A stretch of DNA of 49,008 nucleotides, from positions 1-49,008 of the forward strand of contig NZ_JBLWFS010000029.1 of assembly GCF_048323755.1 (NCBI RefSeq), read 5' to 3'. The notes under the pieces were generated by a model that made no database searches, was not told where the DNA came from, and was given only the letters and a program-made list of their open reading frames with translations. The position numbers and the translations under genes were made by a program. This document shows positions 1 to 8,112 of this stretch, piece by piece (the stretch's first letter is position 1; every line of letters starts with the position of its first letter). The DNA is from Alkalihalobacterium sp048323755 (GTDB lineage Bacteria; Bacillota; Bacilli; Bacillales; Bacillaceae_F).

Positions 1-224
1 GTAAACCCAACTTTTACAATGACACCATGTGGTGTCATTGATTATCCGGTATTAGCTCCGGTTTCCCGAAGTTATCCCAGTCTACAGGGCAGGTTGCCCA
101 CGTGTTACTCACCCGTCCGCCGCTAACATCATAAGAGCAAGCTCTTATGATGTCCGCTCGACTTGCATGTATTAGGCACGCCGCCAGCGTTCGTCCTGAG
201 CCAGGATCAAACTCTCCATAAAAG
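1..224 (-). rRNA. 16S ribosomal RNA, 5' part only
   Basis: The reverse strand reads the start of a bacterial 16S rRNA, including the universal primer site AGAGTTTGATCCTGGCTCAG at 196-215. The gene runs off the left edge. The mature 5' end near 224 is estimated from Bacillus 16S genes. It is the first gene of an rRNA operon whose promoter and leader lie at 225-410, directly after tRNA-Ile. Confidence 0.97.
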
Positions 225-312
225 TGTTTGATATAGCTCATTGTCACAAACGTGACGTTTTTTAAAACATTGACGAGACATCATGTATCTCATTTATTTC
301 GCTTGGCTTTTT

Positions 313-330
313 GTTCAGTTTTCAAAGAAC
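313..330 (-). promoter_or_regulatory. rRNA leader boxA-like antitermination element
   Basis: The reverse strand of the 16S leader reads GTTCTTTGAAAACTGAAC, the sequence found upstream of 16S and 23S genes in Bacillus. It contains the boxA core (GTTCTTTGA) used by the Nus antitermination complex. The function is assigned by similarity. Confidence 0.6.
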
Positions 331-360
331 TTTTATTGATGTCTTAAAAGCGACTCCCTT

Positions 361-389
361 ATATTATAATAATATTCAAATGAAGTCAA
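361..389 (-). promoter_or_regulatory. rrn operon sigma-A promoter
   Basis: On the reverse strand a -35 TTGACT (384-389) is followed by TATAAT (363-368) after 15 bp, or TAATAT after 17 bp. It lies between tRNA-Ile and the 16S leader, so the rRNA operon has its own promoter as well as possible read-through from the tRNA cluster. Confidence 0.6.
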
Positions 390-410
390 CACTTTTTAAA
401 AACTTTTTTC

Positions 411-487
<77 letters not shown>

Positions 488-498
488 AAAAAATAAAA

Positions 499-572
499 TG
501 GAGCGGGTGATGGGAATCGAACCCACGACATCAGCTTGGAAGGCTGAGGTTTTACCATTAAACTACACCCGC
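499..572 (-). tRNA. tRNA-Gly(TCC)
   Basis: A 74-nt cloverleaf with encoded CCA and anticodon TCC. It is near-identical to the second tRNA-Gly at 47308-47381. Confidence 0.96.
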
Positions 573-578
573 ATATGA

Positions 579-655
579 TGGTCGGGAAGACAGGATTTGA
601 ACCTGCGACCCCCTGGTCCCAAACCAGGTGCTCTACCAAGCTGAGCCACTTCCCG
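579..655 (-). tRNA. tRNA-Pro(TGG)
   Basis: A 77-nt cloverleaf with encoded CCA. The anticodon loop gives TGG. Confidence 0.96.
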
Positions 656-662
656 TATATCA

Positions 663-739
663 TGGCGCGCCCTGAGAGATTCGAACTCCCGACCTTTTGA
701 TTCGTAGTCAAACACTCTATCCAGCTGAGCTAAGGGCGC
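663..739 (-). tRNA. tRNA-Arg(ACG)
   Basis: A 77-nt cloverleaf with encoded CCA. Its anticodon ACG is normally edited to ICG by TadA in bacteria. Confidence 0.96.
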
Positions 740-766
740 TTCTATTTTAATATATGTTATATATGT

Positions 767-852
767 TGGTGCGGCCGAGAGGACTCGAACCTCCACGGGG
801 TTGCCCCCACTAGCCCCTCAAGCTAGCGCGTCTGCCATTCCGCCACGACCGC
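767..852 (-). tRNA. tRNA-Leu(GAG)
   Basis: An 86-nt class II tRNA with a long variable arm. The anticodon stem CTAGC/GCTAG encloses a loop with anticodon GAG. CCA is encoded. Confidence 0.95.
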
Positions 853-868
853 TTTATAATTCGCACAT

Positions 869-952
869 TGGTGCGGGTGAAGGGACTCGAACCCCCACGT
901 CAAAGACACTAGATCCTAAGTCTAGCGCGTCTGCCAATTCCGCCACACCCGC
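869..952 (-). tRNA. tRNA-Leu(TAG)
   Basis: An 84-nt class II tRNA with a long variable arm. The anticodon stem CTAGA/TCTAG encloses anticodon TAG. CCA is encoded. Confidence 0.95.
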
Positions 953-978
953 TTAGTTTATCTTTTAAAATTAAAAAA

Positions 979-1054
979 TGGCGGTCCCGACGGGAATCGA
1001 ACCCGCGATCTCCTGCGTGACAGGCAGGCATGTTAACCGCTACACCACGGGACC
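979..1054 (-). tRNA. tRNA-Asp(GTC)
   Basis: A 76-nt cloverleaf with anticodon GTC and encoded CCA. Confidence 0.96.
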
Positions 1055-1115
1055 ACAAACCGCTACAAATTTATTAAATGCTCAACAACACAAAATTGTT
1101 ACAGCTAATTAAATA

Positions 1116-1191
1116 TGGTGGAGGATGACGGGCTCGAACCGCCGACCCCCTGCTTGTAAGGCAGGTGCTCTCCCAGCTGAGCTAATCCTCC
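1116..1191 (-). tRNA. tRNA-Val(TAC)
   Basis: A 76-nt cloverleaf with anticodon TAC and encoded CCA. The second copy at 47761-47836 appears identical. Confidence 0.96.
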
Positions 1192-1222
1192 ATGCAGAAC
1201 TTCTAAACTTCTAATATAATAT

Positions 1223-1297
1223 TGGTGACCCGTACGGGATTCGAACCCGTGTTACCGCCGTGAAAGGGCGGTGTCTTAACCGCTTGACCAACGGGCC
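1223..1297 (-). tRNA. tRNA-Glu(TTC)
   Basis: A 75-nt cloverleaf with anticodon TTC and encoded CCA. It is duplicated at 47966-48040. Confidence 0.96.
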
Positions 1298-1305
1298 AAT
1301 ATGAC

Positions 1306-1396
1306 TGGCGGAGAAGGAGGGATTTGAACCCTCGCGCCGGTTACCCGACCTATACCCTTAGCAGGGGCACCTCTTCAGCCACTTGAGTACTTCTCC
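1306..1396 (-). tRNA. tRNA-Ser(GCT)
   Basis: A 91-nt class II tRNA with a long variable arm, anticodon GCT and encoded CCA. Confidence 0.95.
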
Positions 1397-1398
1397 AC

Positions 1399-1474
1399 TG
1401 GCTCCACAGGCAGGACTCGAACCTGCGACCGATCGGTTAACAGCCGATTGCTCTACCAACTGAGCTACTGTGGA
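1399..1474 (-). tRNA. tRNA-Asn(GTT)
   Basis: A 76-nt cloverleaf with anticodon GTT and encoded CCA. It is the first tRNA of the left cluster, about 14 nt after the predicted transcription start. A second copy follows the 5S gene at 48370-48445. Confidence 0.96.
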
Positions 1475-1494
1475 ATGATTATTGGACTTGAACT

Positions 1495-1523
1495 ATTTTA
1501 CATGATTTCATTCATGATGTCAA
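1495..1523 (-). promoter_or_regulatory. sigma-A promoter of the left tRNA cluster
   Basis: The reverse strand has TTGACA (1518-1523), a 17-bp spacer and TAAAAT (1495-1500), a near-consensus promoter. It would start transcription just upstream of tRNA-Asn and drive the Asn-Ser-Glu-Val-Asp-Leu-Leu-Arg-Pro-Gly-Ile array. Confidence 0.75.
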
Positions 1524-1598
1524 GTTCATCTAGAAAATTATCGCAACTACTTAGACAAGCTGTCTTGCAGCGACCTCTATAATATATCACAGAATAAT

Positions 1599-2066
1599 TT
1601 AGTGGTCAACATCCATTTTTATCATCCTTAATTTCCCGCCACACTTACCACAAGCATATCGCGAAAGGTCAAACTTTCTTTTTCTAGTGTACTTTAAAAA
1701 ACAACTTGTACATTGAATAATATACCGTTTCTTAGAGTAAGTTTTTTCATTAGAGAGTGCTTTACAGTATCTAGCTCCACCTACTTGCTTTAATAAATCT
1801 TTAAAGTCTTTATCTTTATGTTGATAGCCTTTCTTTTGTATGTGAAGGTGATAATGACATAATTCATGTTTAATAATGGAGATGAGCTCTTCTTGGCCAA
1901 AGGCTTCATACTGTTTAGGATTGATTTCAATGTCATGGGTATGCAGCAAGTATCGTCCGCCTGTTGTTCTCAGGCGATGATTAAATCGTGCTTGATGGAC
2001 AAAGGGACGCTTAAAATACGCTAAGGATACTTCCTCAACGATGGATTGCAACTCTTCTTGCTTCAC
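1599..2066 (-). CDS. ydcK: SprT-like metalloprotease-fold protein (YdcK)
   Basis: 155 residues. The motif HELCH, with His67, Glu68 and His71, is the zinc-metalloprotease signature of the SprT/SprT-like family. Four cysteines near the C-terminus (about 119/122 and 139/142, spaced CxxC...CxxC) form a zinc ribbon, as in the family. The start is GTG at 2066 with AAAGGAG about 10 nt upstream. In B. subtilis the homologue YdcK lies next to cmpA and tex, the same arrangement as here. Eukaryotic relatives degrade DNA-protein crosslinks; the role of the bacterial small form is not established, and no substrate can be read from the sequence. Confidence 0.88.
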   Translation of the reverse strand: MKQEELQSIVEEVSLAYFKRPFVHQARFNHRLRTTGGRYLLHTHDIEINPKQYEAFGQEELISIIKHELCHYHLHIQKKGYQHKDKDFKDLLKQVGGARYCKALSNEKTYSKKRYIIQCTSCFLKYTRKRKFDLSRYACGKCGGKLRMIKMDVDH

Positions 2067-2175
2067 GATCTTTTTTCTCCTTTAAATAAATTACTTTCAA
2101 ATTTCTATCAACTTTGACAAACTGTTATACATATACTAATCATAGTAACATAAATGATTAAGGAGCTGCTAGCTT

Positions 2176-2316
2176 ATGCCCTACTGGCTAAGAAAGCAAC
2201 TAAAAGTCGCTTTCTTTCAAAAAAATCGATACCAAATTAAATTACTCAACCAGTGTTGGTTCTATTATCAAAGGACAAATTACAAAAGAAATACTGCAAT
2301 TGAAAAAAGCAATTAA
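2176..2316 (+). CDS. cmpA: Cortex morphogenetic protein CmpA
   Basis: A 46-codon gene transcribed against its neighbours. It starts with ATG at 2176, 10 nt after AAGGAG. The N-terminal MPYWLRKQ and the core YQIKLLNQCWFYY match what I recall of B. subtilis CmpA, which inhibits cortex assembly during sporulation by delivering SpoIVA to ClpXP. The B. subtilis protein is 37 residues; this one has about nine extra polar residues at its end. The position between tex and ydcK matches B. subtilis. In B. subtilis the gene is controlled by sigma-E in the mother cell; I could not place a convincing sigma-E promoter here. The gene ends at a terminator shared with tex. Confidence 0.88.
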   Translation: MPYWLRKQLKVAFFQKNRYQIKLLNQCWFYYQRTNYKRNTAIEKSN

Positions 2317-2323
2317 TTAAGAG

Positions 2324-2346
2324 AGAGGCTGACAAAGTCAGCCTCT
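2324..2346. terminator. Bidirectional terminator between cmpA and tex
   Basis: Perfect 10-bp arms (AGAGGCTGAC / GTCAGCCTCT) around a 3-nt loop, T-rich on the plus side. It serves convergent cmpA and tex. The GGCTGAC core recurs in other terminators of this window. Confidence 0.8.
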
Positions 2347-2352
2347 GTTCTT

Positions 2353-4545
2353 TTATTCATTTATTTGCTTTTCAGGTTCAAGCATCGTCAAAGCAACTCT
2401 TTGCTTTTTAAAGTCAACATCATCAACCCAGACGGTAACAACCTCTCCAACTGCTACAACTTCTAGTGGATGCTTTACAAATCGATTACTTAATTTAGAA
2501 ATATGGACAAGGCCATCTTGTTTTACACCCACGTCTATAAATGCACCGAAATCAACTACGTTTCTTACTGTCCCCTGTAATTCCATTCCTTTTTGCAAAT
2601 CTTCAAGTGCTAATACACCTTTTTTCAATAATGGCTTGGCTAAATCATCACGCGGGTCACGTCCCGGACGAATAAGTGCATCAATGATATCTTTTAAGGT
2701 CGGTTCCCCAATTTCTAACGTATGCGCCATTTCCGATAATGAAATTTGTTGAAGTTTTTCTTTTAAGGCGTCTGTACCTAGCTCTTCCATACTGGCTCCA
2801 ACCGCTTCAAGTAACCTTTTTGTTTCCGTATATGACTCCGGGTGAATTGCTGTATTATCTAATGGGTTCTTCCCTTCTGGAATTCTTAAGAACCCGATAC
2901 ACTGTTCATACGTTTTATCACCAAGTCTAGGTACTTTCTTTAATTGTTGACGAGAAGTAAATTTCCCTTCTTCATTTCGCTTCTTGACCACATTATTAGC
3001 AACCACCTTTGATAAACCTGCTACATATTGAAGCAATGAGGATGATGCTGTATTTACATTGACACCTACACGGTTTACTGCCGTCTCCACAACAAACCCT
3101 AAGGATTCCGCCAACCTTTTCTGAGAAACGTCATGCTGATATTGACCAACACCTACAGATTTAGGGTCTATTTTAACTAGCTCAGCTAACGGATCTTGTA
3201 ACCGCCGTGCAATTGATACTGCACTCCGTTCTTCGACTTGTAAATCCGGGAACTCTTCGCGCCCAAGCTCAGAAGCCGAATACACACTCGCTCCAGCCTC
3301 ATTAACGATTAAATAAGAAATCGGTAATTTGTTTTCTTTGATTATATCCGCAATAAATTGTTCCGTTTCTCTTGATGCTGTTCCGTTTCCAATCGCAATA
3401 ACATCAATATTGTGCTGCTCAATTAAACGATTCACGACTTTCTTAGCTTCTTCTACCTTATTATGAGGCGGAGTTGGGTAAATCACTGTAATATCTAGAA
3501 CTTTACCTGTATCATCTACTACACCTAACTTACAACCCGTTCGGTAAGCTGGATCGACACCTAGTACCGTGTGATCTTTAATGGGTGCTTGAAGTAATAG
3601 ATTTTTTAAGTTCTCTGAAAAAATATGTATCGCCTGTTCTTCCGCTTTAGTTGTTAGTTCATTACGTATCTCGCGCTCTATTGAAGGTTCAATTAACCGC
3701 TTATACCCGTCTTCAATTGCCTCAGTTACATAAGGCACAGCACTTGAATTATTGTTTTTTATGTAGTTTCTATGCATATACGTTTCAATTTTTGGCACAG
3801 GGAATGTAACTCCAACACGTAAAATTTCTTCTTTTTCCCCACGATTTATAGCGAGAATACGGTGTGGTACGACTCGCCTCAGGGGCTCCTCATACTCATA
3901 GTACATCTCATAAATGCCTTTTTCATCTTTTTCAGCATCTTTTACTTTCGTAGAGATAATACCTTCTCTAAAAGCTAACTCTCTAATGTGCTTACGTACG
4001 TCAGCATCATCAGAAACCCACTCAGCGATAATATCTTTAGCCCCTTGAAGTGCGTCTTCAATTGAAAGTACTTCATGTTCTTCGGAAATATACTTTTGGG
4101 CTTCTACCTCAACAGCCGCCGATTTTGGCAAGGAGAATAACCAACCCGCTAACGGTTCAAGACCTTTCTCTTTCGCTACCGTTGCTTTTGTACGGCGCTT
4201 TTGTTTATATGGCCGATACAAATCTTCTACTTCTTGGAGCTTTTCTGCTTTTTCGATCGCTGTCTTTAATTCATCTGTTAGTTTTCCTTGCTCATCAATA
4301 AGACGAATGACCTCGCCTTTTCTTTCACTTAAGTTCACTGCATACTGCCATGTTTCAGTGATCGATCGTATTTGAACCTCATCAATTCCGCCTGTAAGTT
4401 CTTTTCGGTATCGCGCAATGAAAGGAACGGTATTCCCTTCTTCTATTAATTGGATTACTTGCTGAACAGTTTTAGTTGGTAAATTTAATTCTTTACCTAT
4501 TTTCATCATCATTTGTTGACGTTGTTCCGGATTACTCAAGTTCAT
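2353..4545 (-). CDS. tex: Tex-family RNA-binding transcription accessory protein
   Basis: About 730 residues, close to the usual 720-780 of Tex. The N-terminal helical region contains GNTVPFIARYRKELTGG, a family hallmark. A YqgF/RuvC-like domain follows (VLGVDPAYRTGCKLGVVD, about residues 325-345), then HhH repeats (NVNTASSSLL; ALGDKTYEQ-like region), and a C-terminal S1 RNA-binding domain (GTVRNVVDFGAFIDVGVKQDG). Tex homologues bind nucleic acids and affect transcript or ribosome fate. The frame stays open to 4578, but the predicted promoter would start transcription at about that point, and GAGGAG precedes the ATG at 4545, so I prefer 4545. The gene corresponds to B. subtilis ydcI and is a single-gene unit. 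Confidence 0.93.
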   Translation of the reverse strand: MNLSNPEQRQQMMMKIGKELNLPTKTVQQVIQLIEEGNTVPFIARYRKELTGGIDEVQIRSITETWQYAVNLSERKGEVIRLIDEQGKLTDELKTAIEKAEKLQEVEDLYRPYKQKRRTKATVAKEKGLEPLAGWLFSLPKSAAVEVEAQKYISEEHEVLSIEDALQGAKDIIAEWVSDDADVRKHIRELAFREGIISTKVKDAEKDEKGIYEMYYEYEEPLRRVVPHRILAINRGEKEEILRVGVTFPVPKIETYMHRNYIKNNNSSAVPYVTEAIEDGYKRLIEPSIEREIRNELTTKAEEQAIHIFSENLKNLLLQAPIKDHTVLGVDPAYRTGCKLGVVDDTGKVLDITVIYPTPPHNKVEEAKKVVNRLIEQHNIDVIAIGNGTASRETEQFIADIIKENKLPISYLIVNEAGASVYSASELGREEFPDLQVEERSAVSIARRLQDPLAELVKIDPKSVGVGQYQHDVSQKRLAESLGFVVETAVNRVGVNVNTASSSLLQYVAGLSKVVANNVVKKRNEEGKFTSRQQLKKVPRLGDKTYEQCIGFLRIPEGKNPLDNTAIHPESYTETKRLLEAVGASMEELGTDALKEKLQQISLSEMAHTLEIGEPTLKDIIDALIRPGRDPRDDLAKPLLKKGVLALEDLQKGMELQGTVRNVVDFGAFIDVGVKQDGLVHISKLSNRFVKHPLEVVAVGEVVTVWVDDVDFKKQRVALTMLEPEKQINE

Positions 4546-4585
4546 CTCTCCTCTATACACAACTTGCCATGTTAGCATTTCTTCT

Positions 4586-4613
4586 ATTATATTAAATTAT
4601 GCTTAAAAGTCGA
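4586..4613 (-). promoter_or_regulatory. Putative sigma-A promoter of tex
   Basis: The reverse strand has TCGACT (4608-4613), a 16-bp spacer and a perfect TATAAT (4586-4591). Transcription would begin near 4579, which makes the ATG at 4578 nearly leaderless and supports the start at 4545. Confidence 0.5.
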
Positions 4614-4670
4614 CTCTCCATAATAACCTTCGACAAACCACTCCCCAATCCTCTTATTGAATAACCTGTT

Positions 4671-4781
4671 TTAAAACAAAGCTGATTTCGTATACTTTGT
4701 TGCTTTTGGACCTTTTCCTTCACGCTGTTCAAGAAGAGCCTAAAACAAAGACCACCAAAGCCCACCTTCCCTCCTTATCAT
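4671..4781 (-). pseudogene. Possible decayed short gene (one in-frame TAG)
   Basis: On the reverse strand an ATG at 4781 opens 13 codons (MIRREGGLWWSLF), reaches TAG, and stays open in the same frame for 22 more codons ending GKGPKATKYTKSALF. AAGGG lies just upstream of the ATG. I do not recognise the peptide. It may be a dead small gene, part of an intergenic repeat, or chance. Confidence 0.2.
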
Positions 4782-4819
4782 AGTCCCTTGTAAAATAGTC
4801 AAACGTTCTAACAGTTCAA

Positions 4820-4856
4820 AAAGGAGCCTGACCATATGAATGTAGTCAGACTCCTA
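4820..4856 (-). terminator. Terminator of the sigB operon
   Basis: Arms AGGAGTCTGAC and GTCAGGCTCCT (one G-T pair) and then TTTTT on the reverse strand, immediately after the rsbX stop codon. Confidence 0.85.
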
Positions 4857-4862
4857 AAGCCA

Positions 4863-5465
4863 TTAATGTAATTGTCCAACGAGAAGCGTCAGGTCATCAT
4901 CAACTGCACTCACATGTTTTTCAATAAACCGATCCGCCTCTTCCTGCGAACGCATATCTGTTAAGTTCTCACGCTTTAAACCACTCAACTTAACTCCATC
5001 TGAAAAAATAACAAATACACTACCAGGGTCGTAAGGAAAACTCTCAGTTTTAACGTTGATTTTTCGTCCCGATAAAAAGCCGCGATAAGGCATCGGTCTG
5101 ATCATTTGTCCTTTGGAAGAATAAAACAAAAAGCCAACATTCCCAATGTTACTATAGTGGACCTTCCTATCTTTCCGATCAAACTTGACAACAGTTAATA
5201 CAACTCCTCGCTTTGAGACTAGACTTTTATTACATAGCTCAACTATTTTCTTTACATCTTCATGATGGTTCTGTCTAATGACATTCATTACAGTAACAGA
5301 TGAAGCATAGGCTTGTTCACCGCTGCCTAATCCGTCAGAAACAGCACAGACTACATAATTTTCTTTTTCTACAACGACATAGGAATCCCCGCAAAGTACA
5401 TTTCCATTTTTCGGTCTCTGATAAGCTGAAATACTCACATGTTGTTTTTTTTCAAATTCGATCAT
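4863..5465 (-). CDS. rsbX: RsbX, PP2C-type serine phosphatase of the stressosome
   Basis: 200 residues from the ATG at 5465, matching the 199 of B. subtilis RsbX. PP2C motifs are present: CGDSYVV near the N-terminus, VSDGLGSG, IFSDGVK and the final DDLTLLVG. In the known pathway RsbX removes phosphate from RsbS and RsbR and resets the stressosome. The ATG overlaps the sigB stop codon (ATGA), so translation is probably coupled; a GTG three codons earlier is possible but inside sigB. It is the last gene of the eight-gene operon and is followed by a strong terminator. Confidence 0.92.
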   Translation of the reverse strand: MIEFEKKQHVSISAYQRPKNGNVLCGDSYVVVEKENYVVCAVSDGLGSGEQAYASSVTVMNVIRQNHHEDVKKIVELCNKSLVSKRGVVLTVVKFDRKDRKVHYSNIGNVGFLFYSSKGQMIRPMPYRGFLSGRKINVKTESFPYDPGSVFVIFSDGVKLSGLKRENLTDMRSQEEADRFIEKHVSAVDDDLTLLVGQLH

Positions 5466-6250
5466 TTTAAGCACTCAGTCGGTTTAACATCAATCGTTTC
5501 ACGAAGCTTTTGCAGCGCCCGCCGTTGTAGTCTAGATACATGCATTTGAGAAATCCCTAATTGCTCTCCAGTCTCTTTTTGACTTAGGTTTTCATAATAG
5601 GTGAGCTGTAAGATCTGCCTCTCACGTTCACTTAAAACAAGAAACGCTTTTTCTAAAAGAATTTGTTGATCGGTTTGCTCGTACCCTTTTTCCGGGCGAC
5701 CAACGAGATCTAATAGCGTGGCTTCTCCACCTTCTTGATCAGCTTCAATCGGCCGGTCAACAGATAGCGCCTGATAACTTCTGCCCATTTCCATTGCTTC
5801 TAAAACCTCTTCCACAGAAACATTAATGAGTTCAGCGATTTCCTCAACTTTTGGAGAACGTTGTAATTCATTTGTTAATTGATCAACAGCCTTTTTAATT
5901 TTAGGACCTAATTCTTTAATTCTCCTGGGAACATGAACACTCCACGTTTTATCGCGAATATACCTTTTTATTTCACCAATGACAGTAGGAACAGCAAAGG
6001 ATTCAAAACTCTTTCCGACACTAGGATCAAATCGTCTAATTGCCCCAAGCAGACCTAACATACCGACCTGATAGAGGTCTTCTGCATGTTCTGGACCCTT
6101 CGCAAACTTTCGAGACAAGGTTTGAACTAGCGGCTTATAATGGTCAACTAGTTTTGTCTGCGCCTCTTTCGATTCACCTTCTTGATACTGCTTAATCCAT
6201 GAAATTACATCATCTTTACTATTGGGTCGTTGCTGAGGTTTCGTCGACAT
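5462..6250 (-). CDS. sigB: RNA polymerase sigma factor SigB (general stress)
   Basis: 262 residues from the ATG at 6250, the length of B. subtilis SigB. Region 2 includes the -10-binding stretch ending GEIKRYIRDKTWSVHVPRR, and region 4 has the helix-turn-helix LGISQMHVSRLQRRA. It directs the general stress regulon when RsbW releases it. The start at 6250 is preceded by GGGGTGG; an upstream ATG at 6265 lies deeper inside rsbW. The gene overlaps rsbW by about 30 nt, so translation of the pair is likely coupled. Confidence 0.96.
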   Translation of the reverse strand: MSTKPQQRPNSKDDVISWIKQYQEGESKEAQTKLVDHYKPLVQTLSRKFAKGPEHAEDLYQVGMLGLLGAIRRFDPSVGKSFESFAVPTVIGEIKRYIRDKTWSVHVPRRIKELGPKIKKAVDQLTNELQRSPKVEEIAELINVSVEEVLEAMEMGRSYQALSVDRPIEADQEGGEATLLDLVGRPEKGYEQTDQQILLEKAFLVLSERERQILQLTYYENLSQKETGEQLGISQMHVSRLQRRALQKLRETIDVKPTECLK

Positions 6251-6695
6251 ATCGTTCCACCCCATCTCTTCCTAAGTACTTCGTCATCATTAAAATAACA
6301 CCATCTTTTTCACTCATCTCCACCTTATCCATTAAAGTGTTAATGAGAAAGAGACCCAGCCCTCCTTCTTTTAACTCATTGATAGGCTGGCTTGCATCAA
6401 TCGGTCCTAACTTATCTCTTATGCCTTCTATATCAAAACTTTCTCCACTATCTGCCACAACTACTTCTAATCGATCACTATATACATGAAAGGTCACTGA
6501 TATACACCCATCCCCTTCATAAGCGTGCTCTACAACGTTCGTACATGCTTCTGCAACAGCAATTTTTATATCTTCAATATCATCGTAGGTGTAACCAATT
6601 CGATTTGCAATTCCAGAAACAGTCAAACGGATGACTCCTACATACTCTGGTTTTGCAGGAACTTTCATCTCGATGCGATCACTTTGACGGGTCAT
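6219..6695 (-). CDS. rsbW: RsbW, anti-sigma-B factor and serine kinase
   Basis: 158 residues with the GHKL ATPase N-box (AEACTNVVEHAY, about residues 48-59) and a glycine-rich ATP lid (GGLGLFLI). RsbW either sequesters SigB or binds and phosphorylates RsbV, so the state of RsbV sets SigB activity. The ATG overlaps the rsbV stop codon as ATGA, and the 3' end overlaps sigB. That arrangement fits the need to make antagonist, anti-sigma and sigma in fixed ratios. Confidence 0.95.
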   Translation of the reverse strand: MTRQSDRIEMKVPAKPEYVGVIRLTVSGIANRIGYTYDDIEDIKIAVAEACTNVVEHAYEGDGCISVTFHVYSDRLEVVVADSGESFDIEGIRDKLGPIDASQPINELKEGGLGLFLINTLMDKVEMSEKDGVILMMTKYLGRDGVERYVDETSATTQ

Positions 6696-7024
6696 TGCAT
6701 TCCCTCCTTTTCTTGATCTTCAATATCTATCACTTCATCCAAACCTGTAATTTTAAATAGTCTTTGCAAACGGCTAGATAAACCTTGAAGTTGGATGTGG
6801 CTGTTATAATTATGCGTGGATTTTAATGCACCAATAAAAATTCCAAGCCCTGTACTATCGATATACTCTACATCAGATAAGTCCACAATAACTTTCATAC
6901 CACTTTGCTCAGTTAGCGGTAGCAATACCTCTCTTAATTTCGGTGCTGTAAAAGCATCAACCTCTCCTGATAAGTGTAATAAGTGCAAGTTTCCCTTAGT
7001 TTCTTGACGTATTTCTAAATTCAT
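6692..7024 (-). CDS. rsbV: RsbV, anti-anti-sigma factor
   Basis: 110 residues of a STAS domain. The phosphorylatable serine lies in VEYIDSTGLG (Ser57). Unphosphorylated RsbV captures RsbW and frees SigB; RsbU restores it by dephosphorylation. The frame is open to 7054, but the ATG at 7024 has AGGAGGGG six nt upstream and gives the family length (109 in B. subtilis). The operon's internal sigma-B promoter lies just upstream (7059-7083). Confidence 0.95.
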   Translation of the reverse strand: MNLEIRQETKGNLHLLHLSGEVDAFTAPKLREVLLPLTEQSGMKVIVDLSDVEYIDSTGLGIFIGALKSTHNYNSHIQLQGLSSRLQRLFKITGLDEVIDIEDQEKEGMQ

Positions 7025-7058
7025 AATACCCCTCCTGAGAAAATCCTTCTCCATTTAT

Positions 7059-7083
7059 TTACCACTCATTAGATTTTTTAAAC
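7059..7083 (-). promoter_or_regulatory. Internal sigma-B promoter upstream of rsbV
   Basis: On the reverse strand GTTTAA (7078-7083, overlapping the rsbU stop codon) is followed after 13 bp by TGGTAA (7059-7064). The sigma-B consensus is GTTTAA and GGGTAT with 12-15 bp between. B. subtilis has its autoregulatory sigma-B promoter in the same place, driving rsbV-rsbW-sigB-rsbX. Confidence 0.8.
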
Positions 7084-8100
7084 CTTTCTTCGTATCACCA
7101 TCATCGTAAAATCATCATTCAGTGAGAAATCTTGTAACTGAGCTAAATCATCGTAGATTTTCTCGACAATCTCTTGTGATGGCAAATGAATATAACGACG
7201 TAGAAGTTTCGTAATTTCTTCACGTTCAATAAAATGGTCCCCTATTCTACATTCTGTAACTCCATCAGAAAGTAAAACAATGACATCACCAACATTAACT
7301 TCTAGCTTATACTCACGAAAATTGGCGTTGTTGGACACTCCGAGTACAAGACCTTTTGCATATAGGTCTGTAAACCGCCCTTGTTCTGAACTGTAGTAAA
7401 ACCCTGGTTCATGCCCTGCTCCTGAATAAACAAAGGTGTGATCCTGAGCATCATACGAGCCGTACATCATTGTGATGAACATACTAGGATCTACATTTTG
7501 TTCGACCACGCGGTTTAAATTATTAAGTAAAGCACTAGGTTCCAAACTATTAGTTGGCATACTATCGATAGCATATTTGATCATCGACATACACATCGCT
7601 GCAGGTATACCCTTGCCAATAATATCAGCAATGGCAACCCCTAACTGTCCACTTTCATTTTTTACACAATAATAATAATCGCCACTCATTTTCCCAGCAG
7701 GGACACTAATAACACCAATCTCAATTTCTTGCATTTGTGGTATTTCCTTAGGCAAGAGGGTTTGTTGCATATTGGCAGCAACATCAATTTGCATTTCTAA
7801 CTCTCGTTGCTTGTCCCTTAAGCTCTGATGTTCTCTATAGGCTAAACCATAGCCTACCATGATCTCCAGTAAAAATGAAAAAGATTCCTTAATTTCACTC
7901 GTTAGATCTTCAAACATCTCTTCTAGTACGGCACAGTGCAAACTCACCATTTCTTCTGGGGAAATTTGATTTTCCAGTAAACGTTTACTATACTGCTGTG
8001 CATCATACAAGTCTTGTTCACTTTTATTTTCTAAAAATGCACGAAGTAAACCTTTATATTCGGATTGCAAAGTTAGATCGAGACTTTCAGCTTCAATCAT
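7078..8100 (-). CDS. rsbU: RsbU, PP2C phosphatase activating RsbV
   Basis: 340 residues. The first roughly 110 form the N-terminal helical domain that binds RsbT. The rest is a SpoIIE-like PP2C phosphatase with metal-binding aspartates in MSGDYYY, ADIIGKGIPAA and LLSDGVTE. When RsbT leaves the stressosome it binds RsbU, which then dephosphorylates RsbV. The gene lies 12 nt after rsbT, and its stop codon is part of the -35 box of the internal sigma-B promoter. Confidence 0.95.
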   Translation of the reverse strand: MIEAESLDLTLQSEYKGLLRAFLENKSEQDLYDAQQYSKRLLENQISPEEMVSLHCAVLEEMFEDLTSEIKESFSFLLEIMVGYGLAYREHQSLRDKQRELEMQIDVAANMQQTLLPKEIPQMQEIEIGVISVPAGKMSGDYYYCVKNESGQLGVAIADIIGKGIPAAMCMSMIKYAIDSMPTNSLEPSALLNNLNRVVEQNVDPSMFITMMYGSYDAQDHTFVYSGAGHEPGFYYSSEQGRFTDLYAKGLVLGVSNNANFREYKLEVNVGDVIVLLSDGVTECRIGDHFIEREEITKLLRRYIHLPSQEIVEKIYDDLAQLQDFSLNDDFTMMVIRRKV

Positions 8101-8112
8101 CGCTTCCCCTCC

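Noticed and set aside
35..247. 70-codon frame on the minus strand
   Set aside because: It is inside the 16S rRNA gene and its leader.
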